DNA from: Pandoraea pulmonicola
Lineage (GTDB): Bacteria; Pseudomonadota; Gammaproteobacteria; Burkholderiales; Burkholderiaceae
DNA length: 64,000 bases
Direction of reading: 5' to 3'
Assembly: GCF_000815105.2 (NCBI RefSeq)
Contig: NZ_CP010310.2
Location: forward strand, 2,418,001-2,482,000
Position 1 is the first letter of the stretch, and every line of letters begins with the position of its first letter. Of this stretch, positions 36,439-45,679 are shown piece by piece. The notes under the pieces were generated by a model. It searched no databases. It was not told the origin of the DNA and saw only the letters and a list, made by a program, of their open reading frames with translations. Position numbers and translations under genes: made by a program.

Positions 36439-37092
36439 ATGGAACGGTGTCCGTGGAGTGAAGGTTTCGAGCAGTACCGTCTGTATCACGATGACGAGTG
36501 GGGCGTGCCGCTGCGCGATTCGCGCGCATTGTTCGAGTTGCTGATGCTTGAAGGGGCGCAGGCGGGGTTGTCCTGGGCGACGATCCTCAAGAAGCGAGAG
36601 AACTACCGCAAGGCGTTCCACAACTTCGATCCGGCGCGCATCGCGGCATACGGGCCGGAGGACGAAGCGCGCCTGATGGCGGATGTCGGTATCGTGCGCA
36701 ATCGTCTGAAGGTCAACGGCGTGATCAAGGGCGCGCGGGCTTACCTGGCGATGGAGGCGGCGGGCACGCGCTTTAGCGACTTCGTCTGGCAATTCGTCGG
36801 CGGCGAGCCGTTGCAGAACCGCTGGGCGTCGCTCGCCGAGGTGCCGGCAAGCACGGCGGTCTCCGACGCGATGAGCCGTGCCCTGAAGAAGGCGGGCTTC
36901 ACGTTCGTGGGGTCGACGATCTGCTACTCGTTCATGCAGGCGGCGGGGCTGGTGAACGACCATCTTACGGCGTGTCCGCGTCACAAGGCGGTGAAACGCC
37001 TGGCCGAAGCACCGCCCATGGCGCGGACGCCGAAACGCCGTGCGGGTGCGGCGTCGGCTACAATCGCGCCTGACGAATCAGGATCTGCCTAA
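36439..37092 (+). CDS. tag: DNA-3-methyladenine glycosylase I
   Basis: Removes 3-methyladenine from alkylated DNA. 217 residues, with the family zinc ligands Cys4 (RCPWSE), His17 (YHDDEWG), and the late His and Cys in NDHLTACPRH. The catalytic-pocket Glu and Trp lie in LEGAQAGLSWATIL. About 30 low-complexity basic residues extend the C-terminus. Its stop shares bases with the start of rlmJ (TAATG), so the two are coupled. Confidence 0.94.
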   Translation: MERCPWSEGFEQYRLYHDDEWGVPLRDSRALFELLMLEGAQAGLSWATILKKRENYRKAFHNFDPARIAAYGPEDEARLMADVGIVRNRLKVNGVIKGARAYLAMEAAGTRFSDFVWQFVGGEPLQNRWASLAEVPASTAVSDAMSRALKKAGFTFVGSTICYSFMQAAGLVNDHLTACPRHKAVKRLAEAPPMARTPKRRAGAASATIAPDESGSA

Positions 37093-37964
37093 TGTTCAGC
37101 TACCGCCACGCCTTTCACGCCGGCAACCATGCCGACGTACTGAAACACTTCATCGCCGTCGAATGCATCGATTACATGCGCCAGAAAGATACGGCGTTCT
37201 GGTATATCGACACGCATGCGGGCGCAGGCGGCTACGCGCTCGATGGCAAATGGGCCGACAAGACGGGCGAGTACGAGACCGGCATCGGCCGGCTGTGGAC
37301 GCGCAACGACCTGCCGCCCGCGCTCGCCGACTATGTCGCGCTCGTGCGCGAGTTCAACCCCGACGGCAAACTGAGCTACTACCCCGGCTCGCCTTACTTC
37401 GCCCTGCAGTTGCTCGGTGACCGTGACCGCTTGCGTTTGTTCGAGGCGCATCCGACGGAGCAGGAGGTGTTGCGCGAGAACTTCGAGGCCCAAGGTCGGG
37501 CCGTCGCACGGCGCACGATGATTTTCGGTGCCGACGGCTTCGCCGGACTCAAGACGATTCTGCCGCCCGCGTCGCGTCGCGCTTTCACGCTGATCGACCC
37601 GTCGTACGAAGACAAGCGCGACTACACGCGCACAACGCAGACCGTGCAGGAAGGGCTCGATCGCTTCCCGACCGGGATGTACGCCGTGTGGTATCCGCTG
37701 GTGCAGCGCCGTGAAGCGGCGCAACTGCCCGAGCGCATGAAGCGGCTCACGATCAACGGGCAGCCGATCAAGAACTGGGTCCACGCGGCGTTGACGGTAT
37801 GCAATCCGGTGCCGGGAGGCATGGGGCTGCATGGGAGCGGCATGTTTATCGTGAACCCGCCGTATAGGCTGCAGGACACTCTCAAGACCACCTTGCCTTA
37901 CCTCGTCGAGACACTGGGGCAGGACAAGGGCGCGCAATTCCTGCTCGAAGGCAAGCAGGCCTGA
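37092..37964 (+). CDS. rlmJ: 23S rRNA (adenine-2030-N6)-methyltransferase
   Basis: 290 residues. The N-terminus MFSYRHAFHAGNHADVLKH is diagnostic for RlmJ; SAM motif DTHAGAGGY near residue 40; catalytic tetrapeptide DPSY (variant of N/DPPY) near 166; NPPYRL near the end. Methylates A2030 of 23S rRNA during assembly. Overlaps tag by one base. Confidence 0.94.
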   Translation: MFSYRHAFHAGNHADVLKHFIAVECIDYMRQKDTAFWYIDTHAGAGGYALDGKWADKTGEYETGIGRLWTRNDLPPALADYVALVREFNPDGKLSYYPGSPYFALQLLGDRDRLRLFEAHPTEQEVLRENFEAQGRAVARRTMIFGADGFAGLKTILPPASRRAFTLIDPSYEDKRDYTRTTQTVQEGLDRFPTGMYAVWYPLVQRREAAQLPERMKRLTINGQPIKNWVHAALTVCNPVPGGMGLHGSGMFIVNPPYRLQDTLKTTLPYLVETLGQDKGAQFLLEGKQA

Positions 37965-37990
37965 CGCGACGTTCGGTGCCTGTCGATACT

Positions 37991-38053
37991 GGCGATATCG
38001 CCGGTATCGCCGGTATCGGCTGTATCAGCTGTATCGGTGCTACCGGCCGTATC
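37991..38053. repeat. Short 9-bp tandem repeat, about seven imperfect units
   Basis: Units of the form ggyxGTATC (ggcgatatc, gccggtatc, gccggtatc, ggctgtatc, agctgtatc, ggtgctacc, ggccgtatc) run head to tail between rlmJ and rsuA. It lies in a non-coding gap between convergent genes and has no assigned role. Confidence 0.6.
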
Positions 38054-38124
38054 GGCGGCTGGAGGCGCCACCGGGCGCCATCACACGTTATTGGCACTCC
38101 CGGGCGCCTCTCCCGGGCATTCGA

Positions 38125-38865
38125 TCATTTCTGTGTCGCAGGTGCTTCGTACGGGAGCGACAGCAGTTCTTCCGGCGACAGGTAGCGCCACTCGCCCAAT
38201 GCAAGATTGCCCATCGGCAGCCCGCCGATGGCGGTTCTGACCAACCCTTCCACCCGATTACCCGCGGCCGCGACCATGCGCTTGACCTGATGGTATTTGC
38301 CTTGGGTGATCGTCAATGCGATCTCATGCGACGACGGGCTCTCCACGTCGGTGGCAGCGAGCGGCTCGGTCTCGTCGCGCAGCATGACGCCGTCGCGCAG
38401 CGCTTGCAGCATCTCCGGCGTGACGGGATGCTTCGTCGTCGCCAGGTAGCGCTTGGGTACGTGCCGGCGCGGCGACATCATGGCGTGCAGAAACGGGCCG
38501 TCGTCGGAGAGCAGGAGCATGCCGGTAGTGTCCTGATCGAGACGGCCGGCCGGTTGCACACCGCGCACCGCCAGTGGCAGCGGCAGCAGGGAATGGACGC
38601 CCTCGTGATGGGTCGGGCTCGTGGAGCATTCATAGCCGGCAGGCTTGTTGAGCAGCACGTAGACGTGCTCGCGGTACTCCCACGGTTCGCCGTCGAGCGT
38701 GAATTGCAGCCCCGTGGGATCGATCGATTCGCGTGGATTGTCGTGCACCACGCCGTCGATGGCGAAAGCGCCGCTGGCAATGAGCTTGCGGCACATCTTG
38801 CGACTGCCGAAGCCCTGCGATTGCAGTAAACGTTCTAGCTCGATGATCCGTTCTCCGTCTGGCAT
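38125..38865 (-). CDS. rsuA: 16S rRNA pseudouridine synthase, RsuA family
   Basis: 246 residues. An N-terminal S4 RNA-binding domain (ERLLQSQGFGSRKMCRKLI) is followed by the catalytic domain with GRLDQDTTG carrying the nucleophilic Asp. LLNKPAGYECS and KRYLATTKHP are typical of the RsuA/RluE/RluF group. Probably modifies U516 of 16S rRNA. Convergent with rlmJ. Confidence 0.9.
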   Translation of the reverse strand: MPDGERIIELERLLQSQGFGSRKMCRKLIASGAFAIDGVVHDNPRESIDPTGLQFTLDGEPWEYREHVYVLLNKPAGYECSTSPTHHEGVHSLLPLPLAVRGVQPAGRLDQDTTGMLLLSDDGPFLHAMMSPRRHVPKRYLATTKHPVTPEMLQALRDGVMLRDETEPLAATDVESPSSHEIALTITQGKYHQVKRMVAAAGNRVEGLVRTAIGGLPMGNLALGEWRYLSPEELLSLPYEAPATQK

Positions 38866-38947
38866 CGTGAAATCAGGCCGCTATTGTAGCGGCCTGTCGC
38901 TCACCTCGCCCTCACGGCGACGGGGACTTCGGCCCGGCGCGTGCGAA

Positions 38948-39802
38948 TCACTCGTCGTGCTGTGCGCCGCTGAAACGGCGGTAGATGAACCGGGCGGCCC
39001 AGTCGAGCACGAAGCCCAGGACACCGATCACGAGAATGACGGCCGTCAGTTCGGAATACGCCAGCCGGTCGCGCGTGTCGAGGATCAGATATCCCAGGCC
39101 GGCATTGACGCCGAGCATCTCCGCGGGCACCAGCACGATCCACAGGATGCCGATGGCCAGCCGCACACCGGTCAGCACATGGGCGGCGATGCCCGGCACG
39201 TACACATGCCAGAGCATTTCCCAACGGGTGGCAGCGAGGCTTTCGCCGAGTTGCACCCAGCGCCGGTCGATGTGCGTCACACCCGCGGCAGTGCTCATCA
39301 CGAGCGGCCACAGCGCGGCGAACGCGAGCAGGAAATAGACGGCCGGGTCGCCGACGCCGAGCGACATCACGGCAATCGGCATCCAGGACAGCGGCGACAC
39401 CATGCGCAGGAACTGCAGCGATGGCGTGAGCGCCTTGTCGAGCCAGCGAATGCGCCCGATCAGAAAGCCGAGCGGCACCCCGAGCACGACGGCCCACGCC
39501 AGCCCGACGCCGATCCGGCGCAGACTGGCCAGCACATGCAGGCTCAGTTGCTCGCTGCGGACGAGATCGGGCAGGGCATTGACCGCGGCCGACGGCGAGA
39601 ACTGCGCCGCGAGCGAGCCGGGCGTCGTGAAAAGCGCGATGCCCAGCCACCAGATCGCAATGATCGTGGCGAGCCCCGCGAGGCCGAGCCATGCGCGACG
39701 GCCGGGACGCGCGGTCGCAATGCTCCCCGCCGTGCCTGCCGGCGGCGCGGCGTTCGCCGCAACCGCAGCGGCCGTGACGGTTTCGGACGCGATATCAGAC
39801 AA
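38948..39802 (-). CDS. ABC transporter permease (NitT/TauT/SsuC type)
   Basis: 284 residues with six hydrophobic segments after an Ala-rich N-terminus. The EAA-like cytoplasmic loop (ESLAATRWEMLWHVYVPGI) that docks on the ATPase is visible near residue 192. It overlaps the end of the binding-protein gene by 8 bases and is the last gene of the operon. Substrates of this class are sulfonates, nitrate, taurine or similar small organics. Confidence 0.9.
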   Translation of the reverse strand: MSDIASETVTAAAVAANAAPPAGTAGSIATARPGRRAWLGLAGLATIIAIWWLGIALFTTPGSLAAQFSPSAAVNALPDLVRSEQLSLHVLASLRRIGVGLAWAVVLGVPLGFLIGRIRWLDKALTPSLQFLRMVSPLSWMPIAVMSLGVGDPAVYFLLAFAALWPLVMSTAAGVTHIDRRWVQLGESLAATRWEMLWHVYVPGIAAHVLTGVRLAIGILWIVLVPAEMLGVNAGLGYLILDTRDRLAYSELTAVILVIGVLGFVLDWAARFIYRRFSGAQHDE

Positions 39803-40979
39803 CGATCGTCTCCTGCCGGGTAAAGCCGTCAGGCAGACCGAACGCTTTCATGCCGCCCACGGCGGCAATGGCTTTTTTCACGAACCGATCGTCCACGAGA
39901 TCGCGGGCAACGAAGGCCGGATCCAGTTTGGCAAGGAATTGCGCGCTGCCCTCGACTTGCGTCTTCTGCATGTGGCACACCAGCGCTTCGGTGTAGCTCG
40001 GATAGGGGTAGGGTTGGAAGTCGATGCGCTTTTCGTGCCAGTCGGCGTGCACGATCGCTTTGTCGGCCAGATAGCGCCCCTGTTCGGCCGCGGCCGGCGC
40101 GAGCACGCGCTGCAATACCTGGAACGGGTGCGGTGTGTAGCGATTCTCGCCTTCCTTCGATAGCAGACGGGCGGCGTCTTCCGGATGGGCGCGCGTCCAT
40201 GCCTGCGCCTTGACGATGGCATCGACGACCTTCTGCGACCATGCCGGGCGCGACGTCAGATCGCGCTCGTGCATGGTGACGACGCAGCACGCATGGTTCT
40301 TCCACACGTCGCCGGTGAATCGCAGCACCTTGCCGACCTTCAGGTTCTCGGCCGCCGCGTTGAACGGCTCTGCCACGATGTAGCCCGCGATTTGCTTCGC
40401 GGCGAGCGCGGGCGGCATATCCGACGGCGCCATCACGATCAGGTTGACTTCGTTGGCCGCCGGTGCGCCGCTCTTCTTGAGCACCGGCGTAAGGCCATTG
40501 GCGGCCAGCAGCGCTTGCAGTACCACGTTATGGATCGAATACCAGAACGGCACGGCGACGGTCTTGCCACCGAGATCGCTCACCTTGTCGATGTCGTTCG
40601 CCACGGTGATGGCGCTGCCGTTGACGTGGTTCCACGCCACGACCTTGGCTTGCGCCTGACTGCCGTAGCGCGCCCAGACCGTCATCGGCGAGAGCAGGTG
40701 GACGACGTTGACCTGTCCCGAGAGGAACGCCTCGATCAACTGGGCCCAGCTTCGCAGGAGCGTCGGCTTTTCGGCCTTGATGCCGGCCTGCTCGAAATAC
40801 CCGTTGTTATGTGCGACGAGCAACGGTGTCGCGTCGGTGATCGGCAGGTAGCCGATGCGCAGCGGCGCGTCCGGCTCGGCCGCGGCGCGTGCGGCGGCCG
40901 AGGCCAGCAGCGGCGCGGCGCCGGCAACCGTCATCATCGAAGCAAGCTTGAGCCATTCACGGCGGGAAATTTGGCACAT
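39795..40979 (-). CDS. ABC transporter substrate-binding protein with Tat signal
   Basis: 394 residues. The N-terminus MCQISRREWLKLASMM holds a twin-arginine motif followed by a hydrophobic stretch ending AARAAA, so export as a folded protein is likely. The mature domain is of the NrtA/CmpA/SsuA type (IGYLPITDATPLLVAHNNGYFE; PSDMPPALAAKQIAGYIVAEPFNAAAE). The ligand cannot be assigned. The frame continues upstream of the Met, but with Arg/Cys-rich non-coding composition. Confidence 0.9.
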   Translation of the reverse strand: MCQISRREWLKLASMMTVAGAAPLLASAAARAAAEPDAPLRIGYLPITDATPLLVAHNNGYFEQAGIKAEKPTLLRSWAQLIEAFLSGQVNVVHLLSPMTVWARYGSQAQAKVVAWNHVNGSAITVANDIDKVSDLGGKTVAVPFWYSIHNVVLQALLAANGLTPVLKKSGAPAANEVNLIVMAPSDMPPALAAKQIAGYIVAEPFNAAAENLKVGKVLRFTGDVWKNHACCVVTMHERDLTSRPAWSQKVVDAIVKAQAWTRAHPEDAARLLSKEGENRYTPHPFQVLQRVLAPAAAEQGRYLADKAIVHADWHEKRIDFQPYPYPSYTEALVCHMQKTQVEGSAQFLAKLDPAFVARDLVDDRFVKKAIAAVGGMKAFGLPDGFTRQETIVV

Positions 40980-41043
40980 GGTCTGGGAATCCCCGTAGGT
41001 CTGGTCGGTGTGGTGGATCGTGTGTATCGGGTGTGTCGGGCGC

Positions 41044-41898
41044 TCAGGCCGGCGCGGTGTCGCGCGACATCGCGCGCTGCAGCGCCTGCAGAATTTCGAT
41101 GCGCAACCTGCCCATCGCTTCGACCTGCGTCTCGCGAGGCGAGGGCACGTCGACTCGCCATTGGGCCAGCGTGCGTCCCTGGTTGCCCAACAGCACAATG
41201 CGGTCTGAGACAAGCAACGCCTCGTCGATGTCGTGCGTGACGAGCACGGTCGCAGCGCCGGTGTCGCGCACGACCGTGACGAGCAACCGCTGCATGTCGG
41301 CGCGCGTCACTTCGTCGAGTGCACCGAACGGCTCGTCGAGCAGGAGGGCGCGCGGCTGGCGTGCGAGGCAGCGGGCGAGTGCCACGCGCTGCGCCATGCC
41401 GCCCGAGAGCTGACGGGGATGCAAGGCATGGGCGTGTGCCAGGCCCACTTCGGCGAGCGCGGCATCGATGCGAGCTCGGCGCGTCTCGCGCGATAGCGCG
41501 GGCTGACGCGCAAATGTCAGACCGAACGCCACGTTGCGCTCGACCGACAGCCACGGTAGCAGGCACGGATCCTGAAACGCCAGCGCCACGTCGGGACGCG
41601 GCCCCGTCAGCGGTGCGCCGTCGATGGCGACGGCGCCCTGGCCCGGCCGCAGCAAGCCGGCGGCAATGCGGAGCAGCGTCGACTTGCCCGAGCCGCTCGG
41701 TCCAAGCACGGCGACGAGCTCGCCCGGTGCGACAGAAAGATCCACGCCCCGCAGGATCGCGCGTTCGCCATACGACAAACCGATATCGCGCAGGGTCAGG
41801 AAGGGTGGGACCCATGACGATGCGCGCGAGGCATCCTCGCGCGCGGTGGCAATGAACGTGTCGGTGTGCGCGCGCTGCGTCGCCGAGGGTTGCGTCAT
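41044..41898 (-). CDS. ABC transporter ATP-binding protein (SsuB/TauB type)
   Basis: 284 residues. Walker A GPSGSGKST, Q-loop FQDPCLLPW, signature LSGGMAQR, Walker B ALLLDEPFG and the His switch VTHDIDEA are in order. A polar 30-residue N-terminal extension precedes the domain. The start overlaps the stop of the acyl-CoA-dehydrogenase-like gene (ATGA), so it is coupled. It powers the importer with the two genes that follow. Confidence 0.92.
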   Translation of the reverse strand: MTQPSATQRAHTDTFIATAREDASRASSWVPPFLTLRDIGLSYGERAILRGVDLSVAPGELVAVLGPSGSGKSTLLRIAAGLLRPGQGAVAIDGAPLTGPRPDVALAFQDPCLLPWLSVERNVAFGLTFARQPALSRETRRARIDAALAEVGLAHAHALHPRQLSGGMAQRVALARCLARQPRALLLDEPFGALDEVTRADMQRLLVTVVRDTGAATVLVTHDIDEALLVSDRIVLLGNQGRTLAQWRVDVPSPRETQVEAMGRLRIEILQALQRAMSRDTAPA

Positions 41899-43049
41899 GA
41901 GGCCGTTCCGGTCTTGTGTTGCGCACGTTGTGCGGCAAGCTGGTTCTTCAACTGCACGAGGCTCGGCGTCACGATAGGGACGAATGCCGCCTCGCGCTGG
42001 CGCCGGGCCACGCCCGACAGGCCACGCAGATATCCGCGTCCGCCGCCAGCTTGCACTTCGAGCGTGGCTGCCTCGTGAACCACATCCGCCAGCGCAATGC
42101 GCAGCTCGAACAGACGCGCCGGCGACGCCACGAACTCGCCCTGCATGACGCCGGACTTCAGACGTTCCGCGAGGGTATCGAGTTGCTCTCGCAGCGCCGC
42201 GGTTTCGTCGGCAAGCGCGGCGCTTGCCCCCGGGCCGCCTTCGCCGGCGCCGGCGAGACTGCGGCGCGCAAGCCCCAGCGACATGCCGCATTGCAGGCCG
42301 AGGAATGCCGGGCGCACGCGTACGAGCCATGCCGGGGCGTTGTCGGTGATCCGGTCATCTTCGGTGAGCGGTGTGTCCTTCATCTGCAAGGCGGCAGTGT
42401 TGGTGCCGCGCAGGCCGATCAGATCCAGGTCGTCGCTACGCGTTACGCCGGGGGCATGGTGCGAGATCGCGAAGATCGATGGCGGGCCGCCTGCCTCGTG
42501 GTCGACGGCCGCCGCCGCGACGAAGCCCTGCTTGCGCAGATTGGTGATCCACGGCAGTGCACCGGTCACCCGCCATGCGCGCACCTCTTCGCCTGTGTTG
42601 CCCGTGCTGCCTGTATCGGACGCCGGCGCATCCACGGCGCGAATCTGCAGCGGCTCGATGGCCGACAGATACTTCATCGCGTTCGACAATCCCGTGGCAC
42701 CCGCGAGCTCACCGGAGAGCAGCGCCGGCAGAAGCCGCTCGCCCAGGCCCCGATTCGGGCTTTGCAGCAGGTATTCGATGAAGGTGCGCTGCCCCCACAG
42801 GACAAAGGCAGCGGCGAACGAGTGCTCGGCCGCGTCGGCCACGCTGTCGATCGCGTCGCCGATAGTGCCGCCAGCCCCGCCCAGTTCGGTGGGCACCCCG
42901 ATGCGCAGCAGCCCGGCATCGGCCAATTGCGGCACGACCGCGCCACAGAGCGTGGCGTCGGTGTCGAGCGTTTCCGCATGGGCGTCGAGCCACGAGGCGA
43001 GCGCCGGCGCGCGCGCCGCTAACCCGCGCTGGCTGGCGGTCGTGTTCAT
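41895..43049 (-). CDS. Acyl-CoA-dehydrogenase-like flavoprotein
   Basis: 384 residues, an acyl-CoA dehydrogenase fold: N-terminal helical part (QLADAGLLRIGVPTELGGAGGT), middle beta domain (AWRVTGALPWITNLRKQGF) and C-terminal helical bundle ending in a basic patch. The catalytic Glu of true acyl-CoA dehydrogenases is not obvious. Divergent members include flavin monooxygenases of the DszC/SfnB type acting on sulfur or nitrogen compounds, which would fit the sulfonate/nitrate-type importer in the same operon. It overlaps both neighbours by 4 bases. Confidence 0.75.
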   Translation of the reverse strand: MNTTASQRGLAARAPALASWLDAHAETLDTDATLCGAVVPQLADAGLLRIGVPTELGGAGGTIGDAIDSVADAAEHSFAAAFVLWGQRTFIEYLLQSPNRGLGERLLPALLSGELAGATGLSNAMKYLSAIEPLQIRAVDAPASDTGSTGNTGEEVRAWRVTGALPWITNLRKQGFVAAAAVDHEAGGPPSIFAISHHAPGVTRSDDLDLIGLRGTNTAALQMKDTPLTEDDRITDNAPAWLVRVRPAFLGLQCGMSLGLARRSLAGAGEGGPGASAALADETAALREQLDTLAERLKSGVMQGEFVASPARLFELRIALADVVHEAATLEVQAGGGRGYLRGLSGVARRQREAAFVPIVTPSLVQLKNQLAAQRAQHKTGTAS

Positions 43050-43612
43050 GCCGCCCGTTCCTTCGGTTCCCAGCGGTACGCCGCCAGTTGCGAATTCAAT
43101 TCGTTCTGCGACAGGTTGTTCGCGAAGTTGCACAGCGTCGCAAGCGATACGCCGAGCACGACCTCGAGCGCGGCCGCATCGCTGTAGCCGGCGGCCTTGA
43201 ACGCGGCGAGTTCGGCATCGGACACCGCACCGCGCGTGGCGATCACCGCGCGAGTGAAGACCGCGACCGCGTCGAGCTTCGCATCGGAAAGCGAACGCTG
43301 ATCGCGAATTTCATTGACGAGCGCTTCGGGCAATTGCGCCTTCTTCAATGCAACCGCCGTGTGGCCCGCCACGCAGAAGCCGCAGCCATGGATGCCCGCC
43401 GCAGTGATCTGCACGACTTCGCGCTCGGCGAGCGTCAGGCTCGCACGGCCGTTGATCGCACCCACCGTCAGATAGGTCTCGAGCGCGGTCGGGGCGTTGG
43501 CGAGCGACGCCACCAGGTTCGGCAGGAACCCGTTCGCGGCAAGCGATTTTTCCAGGAACGGACGACTCGCCTCCGGGGCGGTCTCAAGGGTGTGCAATGG
43601 CAGTCGGCTCAT
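43046..43612 (-). CDS. AhpD/carboxymuconolactone-decarboxylase-like protein
   Basis: 188 residues. The redox motif CGFCVAGH (Cys-x2-Cys-x3-His) lies near residue 76, as in AhpD alkylhydroperoxidases, in an all-helical fold. First gene of a five-gene operon with a flavoprotein and an ABC importer. It may deal with peroxide or radical by-products of the flavoprotein, or act on its product. The specific role is inferred. Confidence 0.85.
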   Translation of the reverse strand: MSRLPLHTLETAPEASRPFLEKSLAANGFLPNLVASLANAPTALETYLTVGAINGRASLTLAEREVVQITAAGIHGCGFCVAGHTAVALKKAQLPEALVNEIRDQRSLSDAKLDAVAVFTRAVIATRGAVSDAELAAFKAAGYSDAAALEVVLGVSLATLCNFANNLSQNELNSQLAAYRWEPKERAA

Positions 43613-43804
43613 ATCGGGCTCCTCACAATCGAGCCCTCATTGTGCGCAAACCCGGACGCGGACTCAATGCGCGCGCGTCTGTAAATTATGCGGATTTGTC
43701 TCATTGGGTGACGGCGACGGCTTGGAAAGGCATGGCCAGGCGTCTGAAAAGCCGCCCCGGGGCGGCCGCGGTGCTCGGATCGGTTGCGAGGTCGCCGGAC
43801 GGCG

Positions 43805-44974
43805 TCAGTGCAGGGGATACGGTTGCGCTGCGCCACCAGCGACGGCGCCCGACGAACGAAGTGCGTGAGCGGCGGAGCGCCCATCCGCCGCTTGATTCTG
43901 GCGTCGCCACGCGCCCGGCTGTATACCGGTAACGCGCTTGAACGCTTGCGCAAACGCGGACTCGGACTGGTACCCGACCTGCTCGGCAGCTTCCGGCACG
44001 GCAATGCCCGCGCGCAGCAACGCGGCCGCCGTCTTCATGCGCACCAGCGTCACGAACTGCGCAGGCGGCTGCCCGCCAACCTCGGCAAACTGCTTGCAGA
44101 ATCGCGCTCGCGACATATGAACGAACGCCGCCATGGCATCCGTCGTCCAACGCTCACCAGGCGACTCGATAATCGCCGCCGCCAACCGGCCGAACGCATC
44201 GCGACGCATCAGCCGCCACATGCCCGGCGCGACGTCCTCCGCATGAACGGCTTCGCGCAACGCGTAGTAAAACAGCAGATCGGTCAGCCGCGCGAGCAAG
44301 GGGGAGGGCGTGTCGCCAGGACGCCGCGCCTCCGCTTGAATCAACGCGAAAATCTGTGTCATCCCGTCAAGCCGGCCACTGTCACGCCGCGCCACGATCG
44401 GGTTCGGCAACATGCCCAGGACCAACGCGTCGAGATCGGTTCGGAATTCGAAGAATCCGCAGGCGAGGGAGACGGCGTTGGTATCAGTGTCAGCGTCAGG
44501 GGATGCCGACGCAGCGGGAAGGGGCCCCATTTTGCCGATGCGAGCCGTGAGGTCGGCAGGCGGCTCGGCATCCGGCGATAGGCAATGCGCGATGTCGGAC
44601 AGCAGGAATACCGCGTCGCCAGCACCCAGACGGAAGGTGCGGGCCGGTTGGCCGGCATCGGCACCAACGTGCAGATAGCAACCGCCCCCCAACACCACAT
44701 GGAAACTCGCCCGCTGATGGCCCGCCGTGCTCGCCTGGTATAACCCGCAATACTCCCCAACGTGAAAGAGCGTGCTCTTCAATTCAAGCCCGGCCAACAA
44801 CCAGTCGGCAACACGGTCAGGGTCCGTTGAGTCCACAAAGGATGCCCTGTCCGCGGGTGCAGCCTGGTTTGGATGGTCCGCCGGGGCCGGCTGGAGGCGT
44901 TTTTCGCCTTTGTTGTTTCGGTTAATCTGATCGCTTCGATTGCTTCGATCCGCCTTGTCCGCCCGATCCACCAT
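43805..44974 (-). CDS. AraC-family transcriptional regulator with cupin sensor domain
   Basis: 389 residues from the ATG at 44974 (GAGGAG eight bases upstream; the longer frame is non-coding). The first 40 residues are Asp/Arg/Asn-rich low complexity. A cupin-like N-terminal domain follows (FHVVLGGGCYLHV, with SDIAHCLSPD), then a C-terminal double HTH at about 275-365 (AAAIIESPGERWTTDAMAAF; VGYQSESAFAQAFKRVTG). It lies upstream of the AhpD-ACAD-ABC operon on the same strand and is its probable activator. Confidence 0.88.
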   Translation of the reverse strand: MVDRADKADRSNRSDQINRNNKGEKRLQPAPADHPNQAAPADRASFVDSTDPDRVADWLLAGLELKSTLFHVGEYCGLYQASTAGHQRASFHVVLGGGCYLHVGADAGQPARTFRLGAGDAVFLLSDIAHCLSPDAEPPADLTARIGKMGPLPAASASPDADTDTNAVSLACGFFEFRTDLDALVLGMLPNPIVARRDSGRLDGMTQIFALIQAEARRPGDTPSPLLARLTDLLFYYALREAVHAEDVAPGMWRLMRRDAFGRLAAAIIESPGERWTTDAMAAFVHMSRARFCKQFAEVGGQPPAQFVTLVRMKTAAALLRAGIAVPEAAEQVGYQSESAFAQAFKRVTGIQPGAWRRQNQAADGRSAAHALRSSGAVAGGAAQPYPLH

Positions 44975-45284
44975 CGCACAGCTCCTCTTCCAACAGGTCC
45001 GCCTTACCACCGCACCACTCGTCATCGTCCGCGTCATGCCGGTTTCCTGGTATCCATGACCAATGGCACTCCGTGCGTGGTATCCGATACCCAACGCTCG
45101 ATAACGGCAACGACAACGACACAACAGCGAAAGCGGAAGCGAAAGCAAAACACCCATGCTCCCCATACACATCCAACCAAGCAACTATTTTTTTGTTGAT
45201 TACTTATTACAGATTGAATGGTTCCAGGCGAGATTCGGAGAGGGGAAGAACGTCAATTTGGAAGCGTTTAGGGGAGGTTTGGAA
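44975..45284. other. Intergenic stretch of about 310 bases
   Basis: Upstream region of the AraC gene. It holds short simple repeats (GAAAGC-type and ACGACA-type) and an AT-rich patch near 45180-45215, the likely promoter. No coding frame is supported. Confidence 0.4.
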
Positions 45285-45429
45285 CCCAGCAGCACCCCAC
45301 ACCCCCCATACGACGCCTCCGGCGCCGCGAGGACTCGGTCACGTTCCGCGACCCCGGCATCGCTTGCAAGCGATGCCTTTCGAGTCCCCACGCAATGTGC
45401 GCAGGCACATTGCTTTCTGGGCAAGAATG

Positions 45430-45464
45430 AAAAAAGCCGATGATCTATGATCATCGGCTTTTTT
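45430..45464 (-). terminator. Terminator of tRNA-Leu, left copy
   Basis: A 10-bp stem (GCCGATGATC / GATCATCGGC) with loop TAT, bordered by six A and six T, so it could act in both directions. It lies a few bases past the CCA end of the tRNA. Confidence 0.85.
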
Positions 45465-45475
45465 GAATATTTTTT

Positions 45476-45560
<85 letters not shown>

Positions 45561-45615
45561 CCCGCCAACTCACACACCCTCACTTCTTTTTGTGTGCTCG
45601 CTGCGAAGAAGTGAG

Positions 45616-45644
45616 ATTATGCCTAGGACCGGCGGGGCTGTCAA
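45616..45644 (-). promoter_or_regulatory. Sigma-70 promoter of tRNA-Leu, left copy
   Basis: On the minus strand TTGACA and CATAAT are 17 bases apart. The -10 box lies inside the direct repeat; the spacer and -35 lie outside it and differ in sequence from the other copy. Confidence 0.8.
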
Positions 45645-45679
45645 CAACTTCATGACTTCATGCAGAAAACACGCCACCC

